DNA from: Salegentibacter lacus
GTDB lineage: Bacteria; Bacteroidota; Bacteroidia; Flavobacteriales; Flavobacteriaceae
DNA: 64,000 nt
NCBI RefSeq assembly: GCF_020164555.1
Contig: NZ_JAIQZB010000012.1
Coordinates: 87,741 to 151,740 of the forward strand
Reading direction: 5' to 3'
Shown: positions 1-8,242 of the stretch, in pieces
Position numbering within the stretch: position 1 is the stretch's first letter
Layout of the letters: each line of letters starts with the position of its first letter
Position numbers and translations under genes: made by a program
The notes under the pieces: generated by a model
What the model saw: only the letters and a program-made list of their open reading frames with translations
Told to the model about the DNA's origin: nothing
The model's database searches: none

Positions 1-1
1 T

Positions 2-178
2 CTGGATCTTTTTGGAAGCATAAATTATGGGGTAGAATATCTAGGGATTAGTTTTCATTACCAGAGTATTAGCAGGGGTGTGATAGACACTCGAGATATT
101 ATTTATTTTTTAAGTTTTATCGTGCTGTTTCTGAAACTAACGCAGATAAGGTTAATCTCAATTCAGAAAAAATCTTAG
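2..178 (+). CDS. gldF: GldF, ABC-type permease, C-terminal fragment
   Basis: This is an open frame without a start that enters from the left edge and stops at 176-178 after 58 codons. The visible part contains the motif SRGVIDTRDIIYF followed by a hydrophobic segment and a short basic tail, which is how the ABC-2 type permease GldF ends. GldF is a membrane subunit of the GldAFG transporter linked to gliding motility and type IX secretion in Bacteroidota. The stop lies three bases before the gldG start, so the two genes are translationally coupled. The assignment rests on this ending plus the adjacent gldG; the rest of the gene is outside the window. Confidence 0.85.
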   Translation: MDLFGSINYGVEYLGISFHYQSISRGVIDTRDIIYFLSFIVLFLKLTQIRLISIQKKS

Positions 179-181
179 GCT

Positions 182-1852
182 GTGAAATATCAAAACACCT
201 ATAAAGCTGTTTTTCTGTTGCTCCTTGCTGTAGTTGCGATAAACCTGCTGGCGGCGAATTTTTTTGAGCGAATAGACCTAACCCGTGACGGGCGTTATAC
301 GTTATCTCCGGCTGCAAGGGGAATTGTTTCAGATGCTGATTCGCCTATTGTTATTGAGGTTTTTTTAGAAGGAAATTTCCCTGCGGAATTTAGAAGGCTT
401 CGGAATGAAACCCGTCAAATGCTGGAAGAATTTTCAGCATATAACAGTAATATTAAGTTCACTTTCACCAATCCGTTAGAAGAAACCAATGATGCTGAAG
501 CTACCGCGCAGGATTTTTACCAGAGAGGAATGCCGCCTGCAAGGGTAAGCGTTCAGGAAAGCGGGAAAAGCTCTGAAGCTTTGGTTTTCCCCTGGGCAGT
601 TGCCAAGCTTGGCGAAAAAAAAGTGCAAATTCCTTTATTAAAAAATAAACTTGGTGCTACCGATGAGGAACGTGTTTCCAGCTCGGTGCAGCAACTAGAA
701 TACGCTATCGCCAATGCCCTGAATAAACTGATATATCCTCGGGAAAAGAAGATTGCGGTTATGCGCGGGAATGGGGAATTGCCTGATGCACAAATAGCCG
801 ATTTTATTAAAACCCTGCAGGAATATTATTTTATGGCGCCGTTTACTTTAGATTCGGTCGCGGTAAATCCTCAAAAAACGCTTCAGCAGTTAAAGGAATA
901 CGATTTAATTATCGAGGCTAAACCCACCCAGGCTTTTACCGAAAATGAAAAATTTGTTTTAGACCAATATACTATGAGTGGTGGAAAATCGCTTTGGCTT
1001 ACTGAAGTCGTAGCAATGGAAACCGATAGCTTACTTAATCCGTCTGGCCGTGCTTTTGCTTTACCGCGCGATCTTAATTTGGGTGATTTTTTCTTTTCCT
1101 ATGGTATTCGTATTAACCCGGTTTTGATCAACGATATTTATTCGGCACCGATTATTTTGGCTTCGGGACAGGGAAATAACACGCGATTTAATCCGTATCC
1201 CTGGTTTTATAGTCCGTTGACCACTTCACCGAACGATCACCCGATAATCAATAATATTGAAGCGGTAAAATTTGAGTATGCGAATCAAATTGATACGCTT
1301 CAGAATAATATTGACAAAACTATTTTATTAAGCAGTTCGCCCCAAACCAGGCTGGAAGGTACGCCCCGTGAAATCAGCCTTGAAATGGTAAGCAGGGAGC
1401 CCGATTTAGCTACCTATACAGATGGGGAACAACCGCTGGCTGTTTTACTGGAAGGAGAATTTACTTCGGTTTATAAAAACAGGATTAAACCTTTTGAAAT
1501 TGAAAATCCATTGGATGAAAGCCGGGAAACTAAAATGCTGGTTATTTCAGATGGGGATGTGATAAAAAACGATGTGCAACGCGGAGAACCGCTAGAGCTT
1601 GGTTTTGAGCGTTATACCGGGAATACTTACGGGAACAAAGAATTTTTGCTAAACGCCGTAAATTATATGCTGGACGACAGCGGACTTATAGATATACGCA
1701 GCAAGGAAATAAATATCGCTTTTCTAGACGATCAAAAAGCTGCTGATGAGCGGGAAAAATGGCAGGTAATTAACCTGGTTTTGCCTTTAATCCTTTTAGG
1801 AGTTTTTGCTTTCGGATTTAATTATATCAGAAAAAGGAAATACCTCAAATAG
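182..1852 (+). CDS. gldG: GldG, gliding-associated ABC transporter auxiliary protein
   Basis: This 556-residue protein belongs to the GldG family, the extracytoplasmic partner of GldA and GldF in the ABC transporter associated with gliding. It has an N-terminal membrane segment (about residues 9-27), the conserved stretch ERIDLTRDGRYTLSP just after it, a large periplasmic GldG/ABC-type uncharacterised domain, and a C-terminal membrane segment (about 533-551) followed by a basic end, RKRKYLK. The start is GTG, chosen because it follows the gldF stop by three bases and gives the usual N-terminus. Length and architecture are normal for the family. Its exact role in gliding is inferred from the family. 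Confidence 0.93.
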   Translation: MKYQNTYKAVFLLLLAVVAINLLAANFFERIDLTRDGRYTLSPAARGIVSDADSPIVIEVFLEGNFPAEFRRLRNETRQMLEEFSAYNSNIKFTFTNPLEETNDAEATAQDFYQRGMPPARVSVQESGKSSEALVFPWAVAKLGEKKVQIPLLKNKLGATDEERVSSSVQQLEYAIANALNKLIYPREKKIAVMRGNGELPDAQIADFIKTLQEYYFMAPFTLDSVAVNPQKTLQQLKEYDLIIEAKPTQAFTENEKFVLDQYTMSGGKSLWLTEVVAMETDSLLNPSGRAFALPRDLNLGDFFFSYGIRINPVLINDIYSAPIILASGQGNNTRFNPYPWFYSPLTTSPNDHPIINNIEAVKFEYANQIDTLQNNIDKTILLSSSPQTRLEGTPREISLEMVSREPDLATYTDGEQPLAVLLEGEFTSVYKNRIKPFEIENPLDESRETKMLVISDGDVIKNDVQRGEPLELGFERYTGNTYGNKEFLLNAVNYMLDDSGLIDIRSKEINIAFLDDQKAADEREKWQVINLVLPLILLGVFAFGFNYIRKRKYLK

Positions 1853-2015
1853 CTTTCCCGTACTTCTATTTTTAGGAAATAAATTCAACATATTAACAAT
1901 CTTAAAAATATTATTCATTTTAAGACACTGAAAAACAGTTTTTTAAATAGAATATTAATGTTTTTGATGTTAATAAAAACTCGCCGCCACAAGCTCAATT
2001 TTTAATAGATTAAAA

Positions 2016-2023
2016 TATATTTG
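2016..2023 (+). promoter_or_regulatory. -7 promoter element of dnaN
   Basis: TATATTTG matches the Bacteroidota -7 consensus TAnnTTTG and lies 28 bases upstream of the dnaN ATG. I do not see a good TTG -33 element at the usual distance, so the call rests on the -7 box and its position. Confidence 0.5.
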
Positions 2024-2051
2024 TATTGATTTCTAATTAATCACAAAGCCG

Positions 2052-3170
2052 ATGAAATTTATTGTATCCAGCAGTTATTTGCTGAAACAGCTTCAGATAC
2101 TGGGTGGTGTTATTAACAACACCAACACCCTTCCAATTTTAGACAATTTTTTATTCGATCTTAAGCAGGACGAGCTTACGGTTTCTGCCTCAGACCTTGA
2201 AACTACAATGTCTGCCAAACTTAAGGTGGAATCAGATTCCGAAGGAAAAATAGCAGTGCCAGCAAAGTTACTTTTAGACACGCTAAAGACCTTTCCGGAG
2301 CAGCCATTAACTTTTGTTGCTGAAGATAATAACACGATAGAATTAAGCTCTAACCACGGTAAATACGCGCTTGCGTATGCTGATGGTGAAGAATTTCCGA
2401 ATCCGGTTGAATTGGAAGATCCAAGCAGCACGGTTATAGAAGGAGATATTTTGGCAACTGCGATTAGCAAAACCATTTTCGCTTCAGGAAACGACGATCT
2501 TCGCCCAGTAATGAGCGGGGTTTTCTTTCAGTTTACTACAGAAGGATTGACTTTTGTGGCAACTGATGCACATAAATTAGTGAAGTATCAGCGGGAAGAT
2601 GTTTCTGCTTCGCAGGCTTCAGATTTTATTATGCCGAAAAAGCCGTTAAACCTTTTAAAAGGAATTTTGGCCGGTAGTGAAAGTGAAGTGCTTATTGAAT
2701 ACAACGATTCCAACGCAAAATTCACTTTTGATGATACGCAGTTGGTTTGCCGTTTAATTGACGGAAAATATCCAAATTACGAAGCGGTAATTCCGAAGGA
2801 AAACCCGAATAAATTAACCATAGAGCGCAACCAGTTTTTGAGTTCAGTACGCAGGGTTTCTATTTTCTCTAATAAAACTACGCACCAGGTAAGATTAAAA
2901 ATTGCTGGAGCTGAATTAAATATTTCTGCAGAAGATGTCGATTACAGCAATAAGGCCGAAGAGCGTTTAACCTGTTCTTACCAGGGAGACGATATGCAAA
3001 TTGGTTTCAACTCGCGTTTCCTGACTGAAATGCTTAATAATTTAACTTCCGATGAAGTTCAACTGGAAATGAGTTTACCAAACCGTGCGGGAATTTTAAC
3101 TCCAGTTGACGGACTCGACCCAGGAGAAAAAATTACTATGTTGGTAATGCCAGTGATGCTTAATAATTAG
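2052..3170 (+). CDS. dnaN: DNA polymerase III beta subunit (sliding clamp)
   Basis: This 372-residue protein is the ring-shaped processivity clamp that tethers the replicative polymerase to DNA and serves as a docking platform for repair factors. The N-terminus MKFIVSSSYLLKQLQ, the NTLPILDNFLF and ASDLETTM motifs of the first clamp domain, the KFTFDD and RLIDGKYPNYEAVIP segment in the middle domain, and the terminal MPVMLNN are all standard for Bacteroidota DnaN. The three repeated clamp folds span the whole length with no truncation. It has its own -7 promoter box upstream and a strong terminator downstream, so it is probably monocistronic. It is not next to dnaA here. Confidence 0.97.
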   Translation: MKFIVSSSYLLKQLQILGGVINNTNTLPILDNFLFDLKQDELTVSASDLETTMSAKLKVESDSEGKIAVPAKLLLDTLKTFPEQPLTFVAEDNNTIELSSNHGKYALAYADGEEFPNPVELEDPSSTVIEGDILATAISKTIFASGNDDLRPVMSGVFFQFTTEGLTFVATDAHKLVKYQREDVSASQASDFIMPKKPLNLLKGILAGSESEVLIEYNDSNAKFTFDDTQLVCRLIDGKYPNYEAVIPKENPNKLTIERNQFLSSVRRVSIFSNKTTHQVRLKIAGAELNISAEDVDYSNKAEERLTCSYQGDDMQIGFNSRFLTEMLNNLTSDEVQLEMSLPNRAGILTPVDGLDPGEKITMLVMPVMLNN

Positions 3171-3191
3171 TATAAAGAATTGAATATATAG

Positions 3192-3219
3192 AAAAAGGCA
3201 GCCAATCGGCTGCCTTTTT
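3192..3219. terminator. Bidirectional terminator after dnaN
   Basis: A perfect 12-bp stem (AAAAAGGCAGCC / GGCTGCCTTTTT) closes a 4-base loop AATC. It has an A-run on one side and a T-run on the other, so it can end dnaN and the convergent DUF4870 gene. Confidence 0.9.
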
Positions 3220-3265
3220 GGTTTTCGAAAATTATTTGAAGCTAAAATTTTAAATAATTATTTTT

Positions 3266-3658
3266 CTATTTTATAATCTCGATGCTTAAGGGGTAATGCG
3301 GGATTTCACCGTTGCTTACTTTAATTGCATTTACTATGGGAAGGATCAACATAATAATTGCAATTCCGATTAGGGCGATAATTCCGAGGCCGAATAAAAA
3401 GATTAGTGGAATACAAATGAGGCTATAAATAAACATACTTATTTGAAAATTCAAGATCATTTTTCCGTGGAAATCCATTCCGGCAACTTTATCTTTTTGG
3501 GTAAGCCATAGGATTAACGGAACTATAAAGCCGCCAATTCCTGTAACTAAATCCAGTAACTGACTTAAGTGGGTAAGAACGAGCATTTGGTTGTCTTCTC
3601 TCATTTTTTCTTTGGTTGATGTGATGTCTTCTTTATTAATAGACGATTCTTTTCGCAC
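3266..3658 (-). CDS. DUF4870 domain membrane protein
   Basis: This 130-residue protein matches the DUF4870/Tic20-like group of small membrane proteins. After a charged N-terminal tail of about 25 residues come LTHLSQLLDLVTGIGGFIVP and LILWLTQKDK, then the typical KMILNFQIS stretch and two more hydrophobic segments, giving four membrane helices. The function of the family is not established. An internal ATG (MREDNQ) would remove the first 18 residues and is a plausible alternative start, because most relatives begin close to the first helix. It is convergent with dnaN and shares its terminator. Confidence 0.8.
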   Translation of the reverse strand: MRKESSINKEDITSTKEKMREDNQMLVLTHLSQLLDLVTGIGGFIVPLILWLTQKDKVAGMDFHGKMILNFQISMFIYSLICIPLIFLFGLGIIALIGIAIIMLILPIVNAIKVSNGEIPHYPLSIEIIK

Positions 3659-3853
3659 TTTGTTACAAAATCATTCTGTTCTTAAAATTAAAAACTTCTT
3701 ACGAACTACTGAATTTTTTACTCGATAATCGATATTTATCCCGATAAATATCGCGAGCTCCGAGGCCTGCCCGAATCATTCAGGCGACGGGCTTGCTTGG
3801 AAATCAAGATATATTTTCCAATAATGCCTCTTGGGGCTTGCCCCGAGGTTGTT

Positions 3854-3861
3854 TACCTTTG
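3854..3861 (+). promoter_or_regulatory. -7 promoter element of mnmE
   Basis: TACCTTTG fits TAnnTTTG and ends only five bases before the mnmE ATG at 3866. A TTG lies 20 bases upstream (3831-3833). If used, transcription would begin at or next to the start codon, giving a leaderless or nearly leaderless mRNA. Confidence 0.55.
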
Positions 3862-3865
3862 CGAT

Positions 3866-5269
3866 ATGAAATTAAACGACACTATTGTAGCACTTGCCAC
3901 GCCATCTGGAGCCGGTGCTATTGCGATTATCAGGGTTTCCGGGCCTGAAGCCCTTGCTATTGTTTCCCTGCTTTTTAGAGCAAAAAGTAAAAAGGAACTG
4001 GAAGCGCAACCAAGCCACACCCTGCATTTGGGAAGTTTAATGGATGGGGATCGCACCTTAGATGAAGTTTTAGTTTCAGTATTTAGGGCTCCAAGATCTT
4101 ATACGGGAGAGGAAACCATTGAAATTTCCTGCCACGGAAGTCCGTATATTCAGCAGGAGATTATACAGTTAATGATTAGAAAAGGTTGTCGTTCAGCCGA
4201 AGCCGGGGAATTTACAATGCGTGCTTTCCTAAACGGAAAAATGGATCTTAGTCAGGCAGAAGCCGTAGCCGATTTGATTTCTTCTGAAAATCAGGCTTCA
4301 CACCAAATGGCGATGCAACAAATGCGTGGCGGATTTTCTAATGAAATTCATAGGTTACGCCAGGAATTACTGGATTTTGCGTCTTTAATTGAACTGGAGC
4401 TGGACTTTTCGGAAGAAGATGTAGAATTTGCCAATCGAGATCAGTTTAAAGAATTGGTGGCCAGGATCCAGCAGGTTTTAAAACGACTTATAGATTCTTT
4501 TGCTACCGGAAATGTACTTAAAAACGGAATTCCCGTTGCGATTGTAGGTGAGCCAAACGTAGGGAAATCTACTTTGTTAAATTGCCTTTTAAACGAAGAA
4601 CGTGCCATTGTTTCTGAAGTGGCCGGAACCACGCGGGATTCTATTGAAGACGAAATGAGTATTGGTGGTGTTGGATTTCGGTTTATTGATACCGCGGGAA
4701 TAAGGGAGACGGAAGATGTGGTGGAAAGCATTGGTATAAAACGAACATTTGAAAAAATTAGTCAGGCGCAGGTGGTGGTTTATCTGTTAAACGCAGAAAA
4801 GTTTAAAACTCAAAGTTCAATGTTTAAGGTTGAGATTAAAAAAATTCACAACCAGTTTCCACAAAAACCACTGGTTGTGATCGCCAATAAAGTAGATCAA
4901 CTAACGGAACAGGAGAAAGATAGTTTATCTGAAAATCTAAACGAACTTGAAGGTGCAAGTTTGCAGTTAATTTCGGCAAAAACTGGAGAAGGAGTAGAGG
5001 AACTAAAAAGTAAACTTCTTGAATTCGTAAATACCGGCGCGCTTAGAAATAATAATACCATAGTTACTAACAGTCGTCATTATAACGCCCTTTTAAAAGC
5101 CCTGGAAGAAATAAATAAAGTTGAAGAAGGACTAAACAACGATCTCTCAGGCGATCTTTTAGCAATAGACATTAGAGAAGCCTTGGAATATTTTGGCGAA
5201 ATAACTGGCCAGGTCACTAATGACGAATTATTGGGGAATATTTTTTCTAATTTCTGCATCGGCAAATAA
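3866..5269 (+). CDS. mnmE: tRNA modification GTPase MnmE
   Basis: This 467-residue protein, with MnmG, forms the enzyme that adds the carboxymethylaminomethyl-type group to uridine 34 of certain tRNAs. It shows the N-terminal formyl-THF-binding domain (IVALATPSGAGAIAIIRVSG), the helical domain, an inserted G domain with GEPNVGKS (about 228-235), DTAG and NKVD, and the invariant C-terminal FCIGK with its functional cysteine. The ATG at 3866 is preferred over an upstream in-frame ATG at 3797, because it gives the family N-terminus and is preceded by a -7 box. The 3' end is intact but directly abuts an integrated element, which suggests the end of the gene is the attachment site. Confidence 0.97.
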   Translation: MKLNDTIVALATPSGAGAIAIIRVSGPEALAIVSLLFRAKSKKELEAQPSHTLHLGSLMDGDRTLDEVLVSVFRAPRSYTGEETIEISCHGSPYIQQEIIQLMIRKGCRSAEAGEFTMRAFLNGKMDLSQAEAVADLISSENQASHQMAMQQMRGGFSNEIHRLRQELLDFASLIELELDFSEEDVEFANRDQFKELVARIQQVLKRLIDSFATGNVLKNGIPVAIVGEPNVGKSTLLNCLLNEERAIVSEVAGTTRDSIEDEMSIGGVGFRFIDTAGIRETEDVVESIGIKRTFEKISQAQVVVYLLNAEKFKTQSSMFKVEIKKIHNQFPQKPLVVIANKVDQLTEQEKDSLSENLNELEGASLQLISAKTGEGVEELKSKLLEFVNTGALRNNNTIVTNSRHYNALLKALEEINKVEEGLNNDLSGDLLAIDIREALEYFGEITGQVTNDELLGNIFSNFCIGK

Positions 5270-5282
5270 ACAGCTAATTTTA

Positions 5283-5314
5283 TTTGATGTCAAATGATAT
5301 CAAATGACATCAAA
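5283..5314. repeat. Palindromic/direct repeat cluster at the mnmE junction (probable integrase-binding region)
   Basis: Fourteen bases after the mnmE stop lie the arms TTTGATGTCA (5283-5292) and TGACATCAAA (5305-5314), which are exact inverted copies around a central palindrome TGATATCA. The same bases also read as TCAAATGA-type direct repeats with a 10-base period. The position between a probable target gene end and an integrase suggests att or recombinase/excisionase binding sites. That role is inferred. Confidence 0.5.
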
Positions 5315-5320
5315 ACGTAA

Positions 5321-5350
5321 CAATAGAGAGGCTTTTGAGCCTCTTTATTG
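5321..5350 (+). terminator. Hairpin terminator after mnmE
   Basis: CAATAGAGAGGCT pairs with AGCCTCTTTATTG across a TTTG loop, a 13-bp stem with one G-T pair, followed by a T-rich stretch. It isolates mnmE from the integrase gene. Confidence 0.8.
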
Positions 5351-5491
5351 TTTCTTGGTTTTTCTTTTAAACTTATAAAATTATACCTGTTTTGTTTCTT
5401 TTTTGTACCCCGATGTTAAAATTTGATTTCGGGGTACAAATTTTGTACCTCGTATTGGATTTTATTCTATCTTTATGGAAACAAGCTAGTT

Positions 5492-6634
5492 ATGAAGATA
5501 AAACTCAGAAAGAAAAAATTAGCATCCGGAAAGTACAGTCTATATATTGATTACTATAAAGGAAGTGTCATAGATGAAAACGGAAAAACTAAGGGGAATA
5601 GGGAATTTGAATATCTTAAAGAGTACCTATATATAAACCCTAAGACAGCCTTTGAGAAAAAGGAAAATGAAGAAACTCTTTTAAGAGCTGAACAAATACT
5701 TTCGATCCGAAGAGCAGAATATGCCCAGGGTAAATATGGTATAAAAGATAGAAGTAAGGACCGACTTCTATTCCTCACATATTATGATAAACTTAAAGAA
5801 GAGCGTTACGAAAGCAAAGGTAATTACGATAACTGGGATGCCGCTCAAAATCATATTGAGGCTTACATTGGTAGGAAAAAAATAACCTTTGAAGACATTG
5901 ATGAAGACTTCGTAATAGGATTCAAAAAGTTTTTAAATCATAAATCCAGAACAAAATCTAATATTCCCTTATCTCAAAATTCAAAATATACTTATTACAA
6001 TAAATTTAAAGCCACATTGCGGCAAGCTTTTGAAGATGGATATACTCGTAGAAACTTTGCTTCCACAGTTAAAGGTTTTGCCCAGGGAGAAACATCCAGA
6101 GAACATCTTACCCATGAGGAGCTTCAGGCAGTGGCAAAAGCACATTGCAAACACCCAGTTTTGAAATCAGCTTTTTTGTTCAGTTGCCTGACAGGATTAA
6201 GGTGGAGCGATATTAACAAACTCGTCTGGTCTGAAGTACGCGATGAAAAAGATGAAACCCGGCTAGTTTTTAAGCAGAAAAAAACTGCGGGCCAGGAGTA
6301 TCAATTCATCTCTAACCAGGCAAGACAGCTTTTAGGTAAGAGAAAGCTAGAAAATGACAAAGTATTTCAGGGTCTCAAATATGGTGCTCATTTTAATGCT
6401 GAAATTCTGAGGTGGTGTATGCGTGCAGGTATTACCAAACATATTACCTTTCATAGCGGCCGCCATACTCATGCTGTTCTCCTACTTGAAAATGGTGCTG
6501 ATATATATACTGTTTCTAAGATCTTGGGCCATAAAGAAATAAGAACTACCCAGGTCTATGCTAAAATAGTAGATAAGAAGAAAAAGGAAGCTGCTTATCT
6601 TATTCCCGAACTCGAAATGGATTATAAACTTTAA
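5492..6634 (+). CDS. Tyrosine recombinase / integrase
   Basis: This 380-residue protein is a tyrosine recombinase of the Bacteroidota mobile-element type. It has an Arm-like N-terminal domain, a SAM-like core-binding domain (about 90-210) and a catalytic domain. The catalytic residues are visible: Arg237 in TGLRWSDI, a lysine in FKQKKTAG (263 or 264), His321 and Arg324 in HSGRH, His347 in LGHKEIRTT and the nucleophile Tyr356 in QVYAKI. The ATG at 5492 is preferred to the longer frame opening at 5423, whose extra 23 residues look non-coding. It should integrate and, with a directionality factor, excise the adjacent element. It sits immediately after mnmE and is followed 11 bases later by an excisionase-like gene. 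Confidence 0.95.
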   Translation: MKIKLRKKKLASGKYSLYIDYYKGSVIDENGKTKGNREFEYLKEYLYINPKTAFEKKENEETLLRAEQILSIRRAEYAQGKYGIKDRSKDRLLFLTYYDKLKEERYESKGNYDNWDAAQNHIEAYIGRKKITFEDIDEDFVIGFKKFLNHKSRTKSNIPLSQNSKYTYYNKFKATLRQAFEDGYTRRNFASTVKGFAQGETSREHLTHEELQAVAKAHCKHPVLKSAFLFSCLTGLRWSDINKLVWSEVRDEKDETRLVFKQKKTAGQEYQFISNQARQLLGKRKLENDKVFQGLKYGAHFNAEILRWCMRAGITKHITFHSGRHTHAVLLLENGADIYTVSKILGHKEIRTTQVYAKIVDKKKKEAAYLIPELEMDYKL

Positions 6635-6645
6635 ATTTTAATACA

Positions 6646-6933
6646 ATGGATTTATCAGTAATTATGGAAAGACTGGATCATATTGAAAAAATGATTCGTA
6701 CCAACAAAAATGTTTTAAATATGGAGGAGGCAGTTGAATATACGGGGCTTTCTCGAAGTTTTTTGTATAAGCTAACAGCCAAAGGAGAAATACCTTTTTC
6801 AAAACCTCGAGGTAAGCTTATATTTTTTTCTAAGGAGAAGTTAGATCAGTGGTTACTTTCAAACGAGCATAAATCTAGCAGGGAATTAAATAGCGAAGCT
6901 GTAGAATATAGTTTTCGTCGAAAAAGGTTTTAG
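6646..6933 (+). CDS. Excisionase-family helix-turn-helix protein (copy 1)
   Basis: This 95-residue protein has a short coiled N-terminus and an HTH_17/excisionase-type winged helix: AVEYTGLSRSFLYKLTAKGE followed by IPFSKPRGKLIFFSKEKLDQWL. Such proteins act as recombination directionality factors or transcription regulators in Bacteroidota mobile elements. It lies 11 bases downstream of the integrase and is probably co-transcribed with it. A clearly related second copy occurs at 10000-10287, with the same ending pattern (AVEYSFRRKRF versus AVEYTFRNKRF). Which copy serves excision and which controls the replication/mobilization genes cannot be decided from sequence. Confidence 0.85.
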   Translation: MDLSVIMERLDHIEKMIRTNKNVLNMEEAVEYTGLSRSFLYKLTAKGEIPFSKPRGKLIFFSKEKLDQWLLSNEHKSSRELNSEAVEYSFRRKRF

Positions 6934-6969
6934 TTATGTGGCAGGGTTTCGATTTGTATTCTTACAGCT

Positions 6970-7725
6970 ATGAATTTTGATCTGTTTAAATATCTCACAA
7001 CTTTAGGTTTCATATATATTTATGGAAGGTTAGTTTTGCATTATGGCTCCTTTTTTTTAAGTTTTATGCTGGATAATGAAATGGACTGGATTTCAAAAAT
7101 TGAAAAGCCAAGAATTCTTTTCCTAGTACTGGGGCTGGGACTAATGCATCTTTCTGTATTCTCCAGCTATGCTATTGAATCAGATAATTTTTTAGTTGTT
7201 GCAATTAGTTTTCTTGTTTTTTTAGCCGGCTTTTTTCTTTCCGTTCTTCCCTGGACCGATAAATTTAAAAATAGTATGCAGAGCCAAAAGCCAGCTGGCT
7301 CCCTAAAAAAGGACAAAAATTTTAATTTGGTTATTTCAGAAGGTCAAATTCAAAAGTTATATCATAATCTAATGAGGTATGATCTTTTGAATTCTGAGAA
7401 GACAAGCCTCCTTGATTTCCAAAAGGTGCTTACTGAAAATTGGGAAACTCATAATTCGAAAATCCATTTCAATATGGATGGTGCAAGCTGCAGGGAGTTC
7501 TATGATTATTTCACCCAGACTTTTCCCGAAAATTCTTTAACGATGAAAAATTTTTTTGAAACTTCTAAGCTGGTAATAAGATCCGATGGGAAACCTTATA
7601 AGTATAATACCATTAAAAGTGCCCCGTTAAAAACTGTCTCCTCGAAGGAGAACGATAGGTTGAATAAAATTTTTCAAGAGCTGACTTTAAACCAGGCACG
7701 ATCTAAAGTGGATAAATCTTTTTAA
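6970..7725 (+). CDS. Membrane protein of unknown function
   Basis: I do not recognise this 251-residue protein. It has three predicted membrane segments (about residues 10-33, 48-67 and 73-94), followed by a soluble C-terminal region of about 150 residues with no motif I can name. The gene sits in the mobile element between the integrase/excisionase genes and a block of minus-strand cargo. Its last 23 bases overlap the 3' end of the convergent ASCH gene. The arrangement suggests a gene native to the element backbone that was bordered later by the inserted ASCH/HipBST cargo. Confidence 0.6.
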   Translation: MNFDLFKYLTTLGFIYIYGRLVLHYGSFFLSFMLDNEMDWISKIEKPRILFLVLGLGLMHLSVFSSYAIESDNFLVVAISFLVFLAGFFLSVLPWTDKFKNSMQSQKPAGSLKKDKNFNLVISEGQIQKLYHNLMRYDLLNSEKTSLLDFQKVLTENWETHNSKIHFNMDGASCREFYDYFTQTFPENSLTMKNFFETSKLVIRSDGKPYKYNTIKSAPLKTVSSKENDRLNKIFQELTLNQARSKVDKSF

Positions 7726-8182
7726 AATATTCGCAAACTATGATCATATCTTCACTGAATTTTTCAGGATAATAGGCCATCTCTCTTTCGTAATATGCCT
7801 GGTGAACTTTTTTCCAGTATTTTAAAGATTTATCACCTTCGCCTTCAGTTGCTGCAAATTCTTCTGTGATTTTATTAAATGGAACCTGCTCTATCTTCAG
7901 CGTTTCAATTATAGCTTTTGCATTTCCATTCCAATCCGTCACAATTTGTTGGTCCCCAGCTCTTGGCAGAGGTTCATTATTTTTTTTAAACCACAATAAT
8001 GAAGTAGCAGTTGCTTGCTTTATTCCCTTTAAGACTAACTCTACACATTCATTCGCATCTTTTTCATTGTCACAGAAATAGAAAGAAACTGGAACTTCTC
8101 CTAATTTATTCTGAGGGTTTTGAGTAAGAAAGTCTTCCCATAGGGTTATTACAGATTTAAAATTTTCTCTTCCATTATTCAT
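7703..8182 (-). CDS. ASCH domain protein
   Basis: This 159-residue protein fits the longer ASCH group. The visible features are the N-terminal LWEDFLTQNP type opening, LGEVPVSFYFCDNEKDANEC, the G-K-x-ATAT-SLLW core (KGIKQATATSLLWF), a strand containing DWNGNAKAIIET, and AATEGEGDKSLKYWKKVHQAYY, which is the EGdxsl...W...H signature. ASCH domains have a PUA-like fold and bind RNA or act on modified nucleosides; the substrate here is unknown. It is encoded convergently to the preceding membrane protein and lies just downstream of hipT on the same strand with a 60-base gap, so it may be read from the toxin-antitoxin promoter. Confidence 0.85.
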   Translation of the reverse strand: MNNGRENFKSVITLWEDFLTQNPQNKLGEVPVSFYFCDNEKDANECVELVLKGIKQATATSLLWFKKNNEPLPRAGDQQIVTDWNGNAKAIIETLKIEQVPFNKITEEFAATEGEGDKSLKYWKKVHQAYYEREMAYYPEKFSEDMIIVCEYFKKIYPL

Positions 8183-8242
8183 AGTTTTCCTATCTCGAAA
8201 TTTTTTGAGTGCTTTTTAAATTTGTTTTATTCCGCTACCTGC

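Noticed and set aside
5283..5314. CRISPR-like array after mnmE
   Set aside because: The repeats are only about 8 bases with a 10-base period and no spacers of uniform length; no cas genes are present in the window.
5270..5420. A tRNA gene as the integration target
   Set aside because: No cloverleaf or T-loop GTTCxAxxC sequence is present near the junction; the mnmE 3' end itself is the better candidate. I saw no tRNA or rRNA gene anywhere in the window.
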